Positions 16,884 through 25,278 of a stretch of 64,000 nt of DNA are shown here, one piece after another. The translations under genes were made by a program, and so were the position numbers. Origin of the DNA: JANMMJ01 sp964543235 (lineage in GTDB: Bacteria > Pseudomonadota > Alphaproteobacteria > Rhizobiales > Aestuariivirgaceae); the NCBI GenBank assembly GCA_964543235.1, contig CAZIXE010000017.1, positions 1 to 64,000 of the forward strand, given 5' to 3'. Every line of letters starts with the position of its first letter. Position 1 is the first letter of the stretch. The notes below the pieces were generated by a model. That model did not search any database. It saw only the letters and a program-made list of their open reading frames with translations, and was not told the DNA's origin.

Positions 16884-18329
16884 ATGCCAGCCCGATTCGA
16901 CGTTGAAGTCATTGTCCTGGACAGGGCCTCCTCCACCAGCCTGCATCGCCAGCTTTATGGCCAGCTGCGCGGTCTGATCGAAGGTCAAACGCTCGCCAGT
17001 GGCAGTGCCCTGCCCTCGACGCGCCAACTGGCGCGCGCACTCGGTGTCGGACGAAACGCGGTCATTGCAGCTTACGACCAGCTGGCTCTGGAAGGCTATC
17101 TCAGGATGCGGAAAAGTGCGCCGCCGTTGGTCGTCGACCTGCCGCATCGTCTGCCGGCGCGTGCGCGGCCGAAGCTTCAGGGTGCCCGGCTTTCACCCCG
17201 CGGCCGCACCCTCGGGGCGCAACGCTACCATCAGGGCAGGCCGGGGAATATTGCGCTGCATCCTGGCATGCCTGACCCTGACAACTTCCCGTTCAGCACC
17301 TGGGCAAGATTGCTCGCCAGGCGCACCAAGGCCGCCCGCCACGATCTCTTCGGCGCCTATAATGTTGCCGGTCACCCGGCCCTTCGGGAAGCCATTGCGC
17401 GCTACCTCACCGCCTCGCGCGGCGTCAAATGCACGCAGGAACAGGTCTTTGTCACCAACGGCGCCCAATCGGCATTTGATCTGTTGGCACGTCTGCTGCT
17501 CGACCCGGGAGACCGGGTCTGGATGGAGGAGCCGGGCTACTACGGCGCCGCTTCCGCATTCGTTGCCGCCGGCGCCAGGCTGACTCCTCTCCGCATCGAT
17601 GACTCGGGGTGGCGGCTCGATCCGCCGAAACCCCCACCCCGCGCCATCTTTGTCACGCCCTCCTGTCACCACCCCCTCGGCGTCACCATGCCGATGGAGC
17701 AGCGCCTCAATCTCATTCGGCTGGCCGAGGCCTGGAACGCCTGGATCATCGAGGATGACTATGACAGCGAATACCGTTTTCAGGGCCAACCCATCCCGGC
17801 GCTGCAGGGCCTCGATATTTCGGGGCTCGTTGCCTATGTCGGAACTTTCGCCAAAATCCTGTTTCCCGCCATGCGCCTGGGATTCGTCGTGCTGCCGGAG
17901 CACGCCTGCAAGGGCATGGTTTCGGTGCTGAGTACCACCGGACACTTTGCGCCGCTGTTGACCCAGGCTGCTCTGGCCGACTTCATCAACGAGGGCTATC
18001 TCACCTTGCATCTGCGCCGCATGCGCCGGCTCTATGCAGCGCGGCGACGGTCGTTCATCGCCGCTTTTGACCACGAACTCGGCGAATGGCTATCGCTGCA
18101 GCGCACCGCTTCGGGCATCCAGCACCTCGCATTCTTCCGTAGCGGTCACGACGACCAGTCGGTCACCCGCGCCGCACAGGCGAAAGGCATCAATGTCTCG
18201 CCGCTGTCGCTCCACTACCGGCATGATCGTCCAAACCACGGACTCGTGCTCGGCTTTGCCGCATCCGACGAACGTTCCACTCTCAGGGCCATGCGCAACC
18301 TGCGGCAGATACTCAAAGCCCTGATCTGA
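16884..18329 (+). CDS. MocR-type GntR regulator with aminotransferase domain
   Basis: A 481-residue PLP-dependent regulator. Residues about 10-80 form a GntR winged helix (LHRQLYGQLRGLIEG, then LPSTRQLARALGVGRNAVIAAY). The rest is a class I aminotransferase-like domain with ITNGAQSA-like and VWMEEPGYYGA segments and a probable PLP lysine in YVGTFAKILFPAMRLG. The ATG at 16884 follows an in-frame TTG; the ATG matches the usual family N-terminus. It is divergent from the importer operon, the position expected of its regulator. MocR members sense amino compounds through PLP, consistent with an amino-polyol substrate. Confidence 0.9.
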   Translation: MPARFDVEVIVLDRASSTSLHRQLYGQLRGLIEGQTLASGSALPSTRQLARALGVGRNAVIAAYDQLALEGYLRMRKSAPPLVVDLPHRLPARARPKLQGARLSPRGRTLGAQRYHQGRPGNIALHPGMPDPDNFPFSTWARLLARRTKAARHDLFGAYNVAGHPALREAIARYLTASRGVKCTQEQVFVTNGAQSAFDLLARLLLDPGDRVWMEEPGYYGAASAFVAAGARLTPLRIDDSGWRLDPPKPPPRAIFVTPSCHHPLGVTMPMEQRLNLIRLAEAWNAWIIEDDYDSEYRFQGQPIPALQGLDISGLVAYVGTFAKILFPAMRLGFVVLPEHACKGMVSVLSTTGHFAPLLTQAALADFINEGYLTLHLRRMRRLYAARRRSFIAAFDHELGEWLSLQRTASGIQHLAFFRSGHDDQSVTRAAQAKGINVSPLSLHYRHDRPNHGLVLGFAASDERSTLRAMRNLRQILKALI

Positions 18330-18390
18330 TCCCCCACCGGCGGAATGCAGCCAGGATGCGACGAGGACAAGAACGGCCTGCGGCCGATGT

Positions 18391-19143
18391 TCAGCAAATG
18401 GTCCCGACAATCAGTTCAATGACTCTCGCGTAGCCGCCGAGCTGTTCAATGACGTAAACCGATGGGTCGCCGAGTTCGGCAACCATCCTTCTTACATCTT
18501 CCTCCGCGTGCAGACCATTGCCGGCAAAAAGTCCAAGCACGACGGTCGGACGGGGACATTCCCGAAGGACATCGGCAAAGCGGGGCGGCTCGTCGAGAAA
18601 ACCGGCTTTGACTGCGCCGAAGGACTGCAGTTCGGCAATGCGCGCTCTGATCGCGTGGGCCACGTTGGCAGATTCCGCCGACTTCTCGGAACCATGCGCC
18701 ACCAGAAGCAGCGTTACATGCGCTGGCGCCAGAGCGCGGGTTTGGAGAAAATTGTTCGCTGCTTCTGACAAGAGCCTCGGCAAGCCCGGAAGGAGGCCCA
18801 GCGGCACGTCGATGGTTATCCGGTGACCGAAGACGTCCTTGTGGTTCTCGATGCCAAGCCGTTTGGGAATGGCCTCGCGCACGTAGTAGCCGTCGCTCAT
18901 GAAGAGCGGGAAAATGCGAACACAGTCAGAAGAGAACTTCGCGATGGCGTCTTCGATCGTCGGCCCGCTGCGCATGAACCCGACTGCGACCTCGTCATAG
19001 CAGCGCGCCTTGCGAAGGCGCCGGGCCAGTTCATTTGCCAGCATGTTGCCGCCCTCACCGCCGCAATCGCCATGCGCTGCGATCAACAGCGCGCCTCCCC
19101 TAGTGGCTTGTCCCGGAAGAGAATCTGGTCTTGTTCCAGACAT
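18391..19143 (-). CDS. two-domain CbiX/SirB-like chelatase
   Basis: A 250-residue protein with two chelatase-like halves. The N-terminal half has LLIAAHGDCGG and FPLFMSDGYYVREAIP; the C-terminal half has LLLVAHGSEKSAES and GLFAGNGLHAEEDV. CbiX/SirB enzymes insert cobalt or iron into sirohydrochlorin using two His. The first half keeps AHG but has Tyr where the second His is expected (GYYV), while the second half keeps both. The start at 19143 overlaps the nirN end by 44 nt. As last gene of the heme d1 operon it may supply the sirohydrochlorin ferrochelatase step. Confidence 0.78.
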   Translation of the reverse strand: MSGTRPDSLPGQATRGGALLIAAHGDCGGEGGNMLANELARRLRKARCYDEVAVGFMRSGPTIEDAIAKFSSDCVRIFPLFMSDGYYVREAIPKRLGIENHKDVFGHRITIDVPLGLLPGLPRLLSEAANNFLQTRALAPAHVTLLLVAHGSEKSAESANVAHAIRARIAELQSFGAVKAGFLDEPPRFADVLRECPRPTVVLGLFAGNGLHAEEDVRRMVAELGDPSVYVIEQLGGYARVIELIVGTIC

Positions 19144-20662
19144 TGTACTTTCCTGACGGCTTCGCCATGGGCAGGCGCTTGACTTCCTTGAAGGTTGCAG
19201 CATCAATGATCGCCAGTGCGCCGTCCGGTTCGGCGATCGAAACCAGGGCGTGCTTCCCGTCCCTGTCAAATTCCACGTGTGATGCCAGCTTGCCTGCCTC
19301 GGGAACAATCGTCCGAACGATCTCGAGGCTGCGCTTGTCGATGATGTGCAGTCGATCCTTGTGCCTTCCGCCGGAAACGTCCGCCCAGACATAGGGCGTG
19401 TTTTCGTGGCTTCTCAGAAAGAAGCCAGGTCCGTCGGTTTTCAGCACCTTGATCACCTGCCAGTTGCTCATGTCGATGATGCTGATCCGGCTCTCTCTGA
19501 GATGCGGAATCGCGACAACGAGGCGGCCGTGCCATTCCCACGATATGCCCGAGCCGAGATGGGGCATCCCCGGCAGGTCGATGGTCGCGATCTCCCGGCC
19601 GACATTCAGGTTCACGACATAGCCCTTGTTTCCCTCGCGGCTACTGCCGATCAGATGCCGGTAGGGCGGATCGAAGAAGAAGTCGTCAATCGGCTCCGGA
19701 ACCGCAATCCGCCTGAGAGCGAAAAGACCTGAGGACTCGGCAAGTCCTTCCACCATGCCTTTTTCATATGAGTGCACCAGGCCGCCGAACACTGGCGCAG
19801 CGTTCGGATCCGTGGAGATTTCCCAGATCTCAGGAACATCCTTGAGAGCGGCAATGAAACTGTTGCGCTGTGACGCCTGGTAGACCGCGGAGACGCGCGA
19901 TGAACTCCCGTCGCGGGCTTTCACGTCAAAGATCTTGACGACACCAAGCGTCGCCGTATCCAGAATGACGAGAGAGTGGGGAAGATAGTTTGCCACAGCG
20001 AGATATCTTCCATCTGCCGAGATCGCGATGTTTCTCGCGTTGATTCCTGCCCTTACCTCGATGAGCGGCCGCATGCCCCAGATATCGTACTTGGTCACCC
20101 AGCCATCGCGCGACATGAGGAACACAAACCGTCCATCGGGCGTGAACTTGGGTCCCCCATGCAGCGCAAAGCGCGTTTCAAATCTGTGCAGGGGCTCGAA
20201 CCGGTTGCCGTCTAGCAACGTGGCATGATGGTTGCCGGCCTCGACCACTATGAAGAGATTGAGTGGGTCGGCACTGAACACCGGCGCGTCTGCGGGCGGT
20301 CCGTCGCTCAAAGCAATCAGGCTTGCGGCGATTTCGGCAGCGCCCCACTGCGGCGGTTTGTCCAGAGGCGTGAGTACGAATTTGACGAGAGCATTGATCT
20401 CCGCGTCGCTCATTATGTCGCCGAATGGTGGCATCTTCGTCGCGGGACGTCCCGCGGCAACTGTCGTCAGGATCGCCTCGGGCTTGATCCGGGCAAGGCT
20501 CTCGGGGATCAGCGCCGGGCCGGAGCCGCCAAGCCGGTCTTCGCCATGGCAGCTGGCGCAATGTGTCTTGAACAGATTCGGGACCGCTTCGCCCGCTGTA
20601 GCGCTCATGGGCGCAACCGCAAGGCATGCGGCCATGCAGAGGCTAGTTCGCGCCAGCAGCAT
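19100..20662 (-). CDS. nirN: NirN: c-type cytochrome with d1-like propeller, heme d1 maturation
   Basis: A 520-residue secreted protein: signal peptide (about residues 1-24), a cytochrome c domain with CASCH near residue 35 and Met in KMPPFGD, then an eight-bladed propeller like the NirS d1 domain. NirN is known as the dihydro-heme d1 dehydrogenase that finishes heme d1 and hands it to NirS. The ATG at 20662 overlaps the nirJ end by 20 nt, and a GGAAGC-like site precedes it. It is distinguished from NirS by shorter length and lack of the long linker before the heme domain. Confidence 0.9.
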   Translation of the reverse strand: MLLARTSLCMAACLAVAPMSATAGEAVPNLFKTHCASCHGEDRLGGSGPALIPESLARIKPEAILTTVAAGRPATKMPPFGDIMSDAEINALVKFVLTPLDKPPQWGAAEIAASLIALSDGPPADAPVFSADPLNLFIVVEAGNHHATLLDGNRFEPLHRFETRFALHGGPKFTPDGRFVFLMSRDGWVTKYDIWGMRPLIEVRAGINARNIAISADGRYLAVANYLPHSLVILDTATLGVVKIFDVKARDGSSSRVSAVYQASQRNSFIAALKDVPEIWEISTDPNAAPVFGGLVHSYEKGMVEGLAESSGLFALRRIAVPEPIDDFFFDPPYRHLIGSSREGNKGYVVNLNVGREIATIDLPGMPHLGSGISWEWHGRLVVAIPHLRESRISIIDMSNWQVIKVLKTDGPGFFLRSHENTPYVWADVSGGRHKDRLHIIDKRSLEIVRTIVPEAGKLASHVEFDRDGKHALVSIAEPDGALAIIDAATFKEVKRLPMAKPSGKYNVWNKTRFSSGTSH

Positions 20663-21848
20663 GAGCGCTTCCCCGGAACGGCGTGACTTTGAGCCTGGGT
20701 TGCGGAAAATTGACACCGATCTCGCTGTCGCTGAGATAGCAGGCAGGATCCTCGGCCCAGGGGTTGCCCGTGAGCTGCAGGGCGCGGACCCGCGTGTTTC
20801 CGCCGCAGATGGCGAAATACTTGCAGGCACCACAGCGCCCCTCAATCGATCTCGGCCGCTGCTTCAAACCCGCCATGATGGGATCCGAGGTGTCCAGCCA
20901 GATTTGCGAAAACGGGCGATCCTTCACATTGCCGATCGAGTAATGCCACCACATCGTGTCGGGGTGGACATTGCCGAGGTTGTCGATGTTGGCGATGTTG
21001 ACACCCGATGCATTGCCGCCCCATTCGACAAGCTTGGCGCGGATGTGGGCTTCCATGTCGGGAAACCGCTCGCGAACCCACAGCAGCAGATAGACGCCGT
21101 CGGCATCATTATTGCCGGTGACGAACTCCTTCCCATCGCCCGCTAGCGCCGAGCGCCAGGCACGGTCAAACAGGACATCCATGGCCCGCCGGGTGTGATT
21201 GTGCTGCGCATCGTCGCCCCGGTTCTTGTTGCCGCGCCCGGCATAGACGAGATGCGACAGGTAGAACTTATCGATGCCTTCGGCGTCCATGAGTTGCAGC
21301 AGCTTGGGAAACTCTGCGGCATTGTCCATGGTCATGGTGAAGCGCATGCCAGTCTTGATATGTCGGTCGCGGCATAGCCTGAGGCCCGCCAGCGCCTCCT
21401 CGAAGGCCCCCTCGCGCCGGCGGAAGTGATCATGCGTTGCACCGACACCATCGAGGCTGATGCCCACGTAATCGTAGTTGACGTCGGCAATGGCGTCGAT
21501 GTTCCGTTTGCTGATCAGCGTGCCGTTGCTTGATAGTCCGACATAGAAGCCCATGGACTTGGCACGGCGGGAAATTGCGAAGATATCGGGTCGCAGCAGC
21601 GGCTCGCCGCCCGACAGGATCAGCACTGGTACGCCGAAGGACTTGAGATCATCCATGACCGAATGAACCTGCTCGGTCGACAACTCGCCTGGAAAATCGA
21701 CATCTCCTGAAATGGCGTAGCAATGCTTGCACGTCAGATTGCAGCGTCTGATCAGGTTCCAGATGACCACCGGCCCGGGTGGATTTCGGCGGGGCCTTGC
21801 CGCCGTCGGCGAAATCAGTTCGTTCATGAAATGTGATACGCGAAACAT
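20643..21848 (-). CDS. nirJ: NirJ: radical SAM heme d1 biosynthesis protein
   Basis: A 401-residue radical SAM enzyme. The 4Fe-4S motif is C36-x3-C40-x2-C43 (RRCNLTCKHCY), with ILSGGEPLLRPD as the SAM-binding GGE region. The C-terminal half carries an auxiliary-cluster set (GRCGACKYFAICGGN and a later PACYL). NirJ converts didecarboxysiroheme side chains toward the d1 keto groups. The ATG at 21848 gives the family N-terminus MFRVSHFM; a TTG three codons earlier overlaps the nirH stop and cannot be excluded. Confidence 0.94.
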   Translation of the reverse strand: MFRVSHFMNELISPTAARPRRNPPGPVVIWNLIRRCNLTCKHCYAISGDVDFPGELSTEQVHSVMDDLKSFGVPVLILSGGEPLLRPDIFAISRRAKSMGFYVGLSSNGTLISKRNIDAIADVNYDYVGISLDGVGATHDHFRRREGAFEEALAGLRLCRDRHIKTGMRFTMTMDNAAEFPKLLQLMDAEGIDKFYLSHLVYAGRGNKNRGDDAQHNHTRRAMDVLFDRAWRSALAGDGKEFVTGNNDADGVYLLLWVRERFPDMEAHIRAKLVEWGGNASGVNIANIDNLGNVHPDTMWWHYSIGNVKDRPFSQIWLDTSDPIMAGLKQRPRSIEGRCGACKYFAICGGNTRVRALQLTGNPWAEDPACYLSDSEIGVNFPQPRLKVTPFRGSAHAAGAN

Positions 21849-21853
21849 TTCTC

Positions 21854-22345
21854 TCAACCCTGCAGGCGGAAACCGGTTTTCTTCAGAATGCGGGTAGAGA
21901 ATAGAACGTCATGCGCGCGCACGAATTGGCCGAGGACTTCGGCGATCTTGTCCACCTTGCCTGCCGCCTCTGCCCTGTCCCGGCCATGCACCATGGCAAA
22001 GAGATTGTAGCGCCACAGGCCTTCGACACGGGGGCGCTGGTAGCAATGTGTGACGAATGGGAGTGCCCCGACCTGCCGCCCCAGGCGGCTGACTTCCGAA
22101 TCAGCGACGTCCCACACGCTCATCCCGTTGAAGCGCAGTCCCAGCGAATAGTGGTTTGGAACCACCGCTATGCGCCGCACACGGCCCGTCTCCACCATTC
22201 TGCGAAAGCAGTCTAAAACCGCATCCTCCCCGCAGCCGATCGCATCGGCTACGGCGGCAAAGGGACGTTCGACCAATGGCAGCCCGTCCTGGGTCGCCGC
22301 AATGACTGCGCGATCCAGTTCGTCAATATTCGTGTTTGTGGTCAT
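21854..22345 (-). CDS. nirH: NirH: siroheme decarboxylase subunit (Lrp/AsnC-like)
   Basis: A 163-residue member of the NirD/L/G/H family, built from an N-terminal winged helix and an AsnC-type ligand domain. The block NHYSLGLRFNGMSVWDV and the WRYNLFAMVHGRDR segment match the NirL/NirH branch (AhbB-like). These subunits together remove two acetate carboxyls from siroheme to give 12,18-didecarboxysiroheme. The start overlaps the nirG stop by 4 nt. The letter (H versus L) is assigned from order after nirG. Confidence 0.85.
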   Translation of the reverse strand: MTTNTNIDELDRAVIAATQDGLPLVERPFAAVADAIGCGEDAVLDCFRRMVETGRVRRIAVVPNHYSLGLRFNGMSVWDVADSEVSRLGRQVGALPFVTHCYQRPRVEGLWRYNLFAMVHGRDRAEAAGKVDKIAEVLGQFVRAHDVLFSTRILKKTGFRLQG

Positions 22346-22797
22346 ACGTCGACCTTCATTCCGACAAAGAATTCTTGAGCCTTGGGCAGATTCAGGACCT
22401 TGATTCCGGTCAATTGCTCGATCTCGGCGATGACTTCGCGAGCGCGTTCTTCAGTTTCGGTCGCAACGACGAACCACATATTGAAGGCGTGCCGGCGTTC
22501 GTAGTTGTGGGCCACTTCGGCAAACGCATTTACTGTCTCGGCCACCGAGTCATACCGGCTCGCCGGCACGGCCATCGCACACAGTGTCAGCCCCCCTCCC
22601 ATTCTCGCGGAATTGAACATTGGACCCACGCGCGACAGCACACCGTCCGACTTCAGTCGTTGGAGCCGGCTCAGCAGCTCATGAACCGTGATGCCCAGTT
22701 CTGCCGCAGGCGCGGCGAACGGCTCTTCTGTTACAGCAATTCCGTCCTGCAGAAGATTGATCAGCTTCCGGTCGGTCTCGTCCAGCTGCGGGTTCAT
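22342..22797 (-). CDS. nirG: NirG: siroheme decarboxylase subunit (Lrp/AsnC-like)
   Basis: A 151-residue siroheme decarboxylase subunit. It has an N-terminal helix-turn-helix region (ETDRKLINLLQDGIAVTEEPF, then ELLSRLQRLKSDG) and the AsnC-like domain with VAHNYERRHAFNMWFVVATE, the NirD/NirG (AhbA-like) signature. The ATG at 22797 overlaps the upstream stop (ATGA); longer frames upstream are inside the neighbour. It is expected to pair with NirH. Confidence 0.87.
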   Translation of the reverse strand: MNPQLDETDRKLINLLQDGIAVTEEPFAAPAAELGITVHELLSRLQRLKSDGVLSRVGPMFNSARMGGGLTLCAMAVPASRYDSVAETVNAFAEVAHNYERRHAFNMWFVVATETEERAREVIAEIEQLTGIKVLNLPKAQEFFVGMKVDV

Positions 22798-23774
22798 GCA
22801 GCACTCCTCCGGCCGGGTGAAAAGCGCGCACCGCGCTGCACAAAGCACCGGCGGCTGAACAGGATGCTGCTGTCGTAAGCGTGAAGCCCCGTCTGGAGCA
22901 TGATCGCCTTGATATGTTGGCGGACGGCACCCTCGTCCCGGCCATGCAGCATGGCGAAGAGATTGTAAGGCCAGTCCGGCAACACGCGGTTGCGCCGGTA
23001 GCACAGCGTAACATGCGCGGCCTCCGCCAGACGTTGCCCCGCTGCATCGACGGCCTCGTCTGGCACATTCCATACCACCATCGCGTTTGCCTTGAAGCCA
23101 ATTTCGCGATGCCTGAGGACGCACCCCAGCCGGGTCACAATCCCGGCTTCAAGCATCTGTGACAGCTGCCCAATGACGTGCTCTTCCGGCCAGCCGAGAC
23201 CGGCGGCCACAGCTGCATATGGCCGGGAGCAGATCGGTAGCCCATCCTCGATGGCTCCAAGCAATATTTTCTCGCCCGCAGTTGCCCCGCGGCAGTGGCT
23301 TGGCCCGCTCCTTTGCATTGTCCGGCCGCCACTGAGCGGAAAGCCGAGGTCGATGTGATAGGCGCGCTGCAGGCGCAGCTTGAGCACCTCATGGCCGGTT
23401 TTCCGCCTCACCCGATCGAGCGACCTTGCGAGTTCGGCTTCATCCGGCGCAGCAATGACGAACCACAGATTGATCGGATGATCGCGCTCGTAGTTGTGAT
23501 TGACATAGCGCTCGGCCGAAACGATTGCGGCGACATGTTCGATTTCGGTATTTGAGCAGGAGATTGCCGCCAGTGTGCTCGCCCCGGCAATGTTGGGCTT
23601 CACCACTGCGCCGATGCGGCTGAGCATTTGCGACCGGTGCAGCGCCGAGAAGGCGTCAATCACTTCAGCTTCCGCCATGCCATGCTGGCCGGCAATCGCA
23701 GCAAATGGCGAAGGACAAAGCGGAAAGCCTCGCTGCCATCTGTCGGCCAGGTGCAGTTCCCTTGCCAGCAGCAT
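22794..23774 (-). CDS. nirD: NirDL: fused siroheme decarboxylase subunits
   Basis: A 326-residue fusion of a NirD-type half (residues about 1-155, with VNHNYERDHPINLWFVIAA) and a NirL-type half (about 165-320, with IGFKANAMVVWNV and WPYNLFAMLHGRD). A short polar linker (SGGRTMQRSGPSHCRGAT) joins them. A fused NirDL is known from some alphaproteobacteria. The ATG at 23774 is preceded two codons upstream by a TTG overlapping the nirF stop. Together with NirG and NirH it supplies all four decarboxylase modules. Confidence 0.9.
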   Translation of the reverse strand: MLLARELHLADRWQRGFPLCPSPFAAIAGQHGMAEAEVIDAFSALHRSQMLSRIGAVVKPNIAGASTLAAISCSNTEIEHVAAIVSAERYVNHNYERDHPINLWFVIAAPDEAELARSLDRVRRKTGHEVLKLRLQRAYHIDLGFPLSGGRTMQRSGPSHCRGATAGEKILLGAIEDGLPICSRPYAAVAAGLGWPEEHVIGQLSQMLEAGIVTRLGCVLRHREIGFKANAMVVWNVPDEAVDAAGQRLAEAAHVTLCYRRNRVLPDWPYNLFAMLHGRDEGAVRQHIKAIMLQTGLHAYDSSILFSRRCFVQRGARFSPGRRSAA

Positions 23775-23776
23775 GG

Positions 23777-24961
23777 TCAAAGGCCGATCCGGTTGGCGCG
23801 GGCGGTAAAGAATATGCCACTCGGCTTCACTGCCGGCAGTTCGGCAATCTTGGCCCGCGATGCCGTGTCGATGATGTCCACGCGGTCGGCGTCACGAACC
23901 GATATCCAGACTTCGCGGCCTTTCGAGGTGAACTCCATGTGCAGCACGCCGGGCCCCGGCCGCAGCTCGTCGGCAATCTGGCCGTGCAGCATGTCGATGA
24001 TCTGAACAGTGTCGTTTCGCGGCGGCGCAAAGTTGATCCAGACATAGCGGCCGCCGGGCTGGACAACACAGAACATGGGTTGCCCATGAACGCTGATGCG
24101 GCCTGTCTCGGCAAAGCTGGAATTGTCGACCAGCAGCACCTCGTGCCGGCCGACTGCGGGCAGGACGAGATTGCCGCCTGTGCTCCCCCACCCTTCTAGA
24201 TGCGGCATCTTGTAGACCGGAAGGCGGTCGTCGCCCCTGCCGTATCCAGCGAGTACCCGTTCGATCCTGAGCGGCTCCCGCCATAGATCGACATGGGCCA
24301 GTCCATCCTCACCAAAGAGGCCGGCGAGATAGTGACGGCCATCCGCGGTGACATAGCCATCATAAGGCAACCTGCCTGCCTGTCCCAGATTCGTGACGTG
24401 CGGATCCCGGTCTCCCGAGCAGTCGATCATCCAGATCTCACCTGCATCGTAGAGCGAAACGACAAACCGCCGTCCTGGAATATCCACCAGCCCCACGGTT
24501 TTGGAGTACTGGCCCGCACCAAATCTGGCTGCCACATGATGCAGTGGTTCCAGCGACGCATGGTCGAAGATCTTCACGCCACCCGGCTCGTAGTTCGAGA
24601 CGGCAATCAGCCGGCCATCATCCGAGATCGCGCCACCAATGGCATTTCCTCCCTGAACAATGCGCTTGGCAATTCTCTGCTCGAGCAGGTCGACCTTTGT
24701 CAGGCCTCCGTCCCTGCCGAAGACGAAAGCATAGCGCTGATCGGGGGAGAAGACCGCGGCTGCATGCGACAGATCGCCCAATCCGTCGATGCGGCCCAGC
24801 ATGCTGCGGCCGCTTTGCTCGACGATCAGGACGGACCCGGTTGCTCTCTCGATGATGAGGCCGAGATCGCCGGTACCGCGCAGCTGCGAACCTCTCGCTC
24901 CGGCCCAGGTGGGTGTGGCGAGGAGAGGTGCGGCAAGAAACGACCTGCGTGCCAGCTTCAT
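23777..24961 (-). CDS. nirF: NirF: heme d1 biosynthesis protein
   Basis: A 394-residue beta-propeller related to the d1 domain of NirS but lacking a cytochrome c domain. Its N-terminus (MKLARRSFLAAPLLATPTWAGA) is a twin-Arg-type signal or lipid-anchor leader, placing it in the periplasm. Conserved propeller segments such as ISDDGRLIAVSNYEPGGVKIFD and MPHLEGWGS are present. NirF acts late in heme d1 assembly, before NirN. The ATG at 24961 overlaps the nirC stop by 4 nt; the upstream extension is out of family. Confidence 0.92.
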   Translation of the reverse strand: MKLARRSFLAAPLLATPTWAGARGSQLRGTGDLGLIIERATGSVLIVEQSGRSMLGRIDGLGDLSHAAAVFSPDQRYAFVFGRDGGLTKVDLLEQRIAKRIVQGGNAIGGAISDDGRLIAVSNYEPGGVKIFDHASLEPLHHVAARFGAGQYSKTVGLVDIPGRRFVVSLYDAGEIWMIDCSGDRDPHVTNLGQAGRLPYDGYVTADGRHYLAGLFGEDGLAHVDLWREPLRIERVLAGYGRGDDRLPVYKMPHLEGWGSTGGNLVLPAVGRHEVLLVDNSSFAETGRISVHGQPMFCVVQPGGRYVWINFAPPRNDTVQIIDMLHGQIADELRPGPGVLHMEFTSKGREVWISVRDADRVDIIDTASRAKIAELPAVKPSGIFFTARANRIGL

Positions 24962-25278
24962 TGCCTCAATCCTGTCTTGAGCATCCGCGCGATCCACAGG
25001 GCTTCGTCTTCCGTAACCAGGCTTCGCCATGGCGGCATGGGCGTGTCTTCGACGCCATCGAGTATGATCTCGGCAATGATTTCGTCGGGAAATGCCGAAA
25101 GATCCCGTGGCAGCAGCGGCTTACCGAGGCCCCCTCTCATCGTCAGCCCGTGGCAGGACCCGCAATCCTGGAGAACCATATTGTGCAGCTCCCGCTCACG
25201 CACGGGACTGATCGCATCGCCGGCGGCCGGTGCAGATAGTGCGCAACTAGCCTGAAGCGCAATCAACAGAGCTCTCAT
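24958..25278 (-). CDS. nirC: NirC-like small c-type cytochrome
   Basis: A 106-residue exported monoheme cytochrome: short signal (about residues 1-19), CGSCH at residues about 39-43, a GGLGKPLLP loop and a TPMPPW axial-Met segment. NirC donates electrons in heme d1 maturation or to NirS. The ATG lies 32 nt inside the nirE end, and the downstream nirF overlaps by 4 nt, so the gene is clearly in the operon. Confidence 0.88.
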   Translation of the reverse strand: MRALLIALQASCALSAPAAGDAISPVRERELHNMVLQDCGSCHGLTMRGGLGKPLLPRDLSAFPDEIIAEIILDGVEDTPMPPWRSLVTEDEALWIARMLKTGLRQ

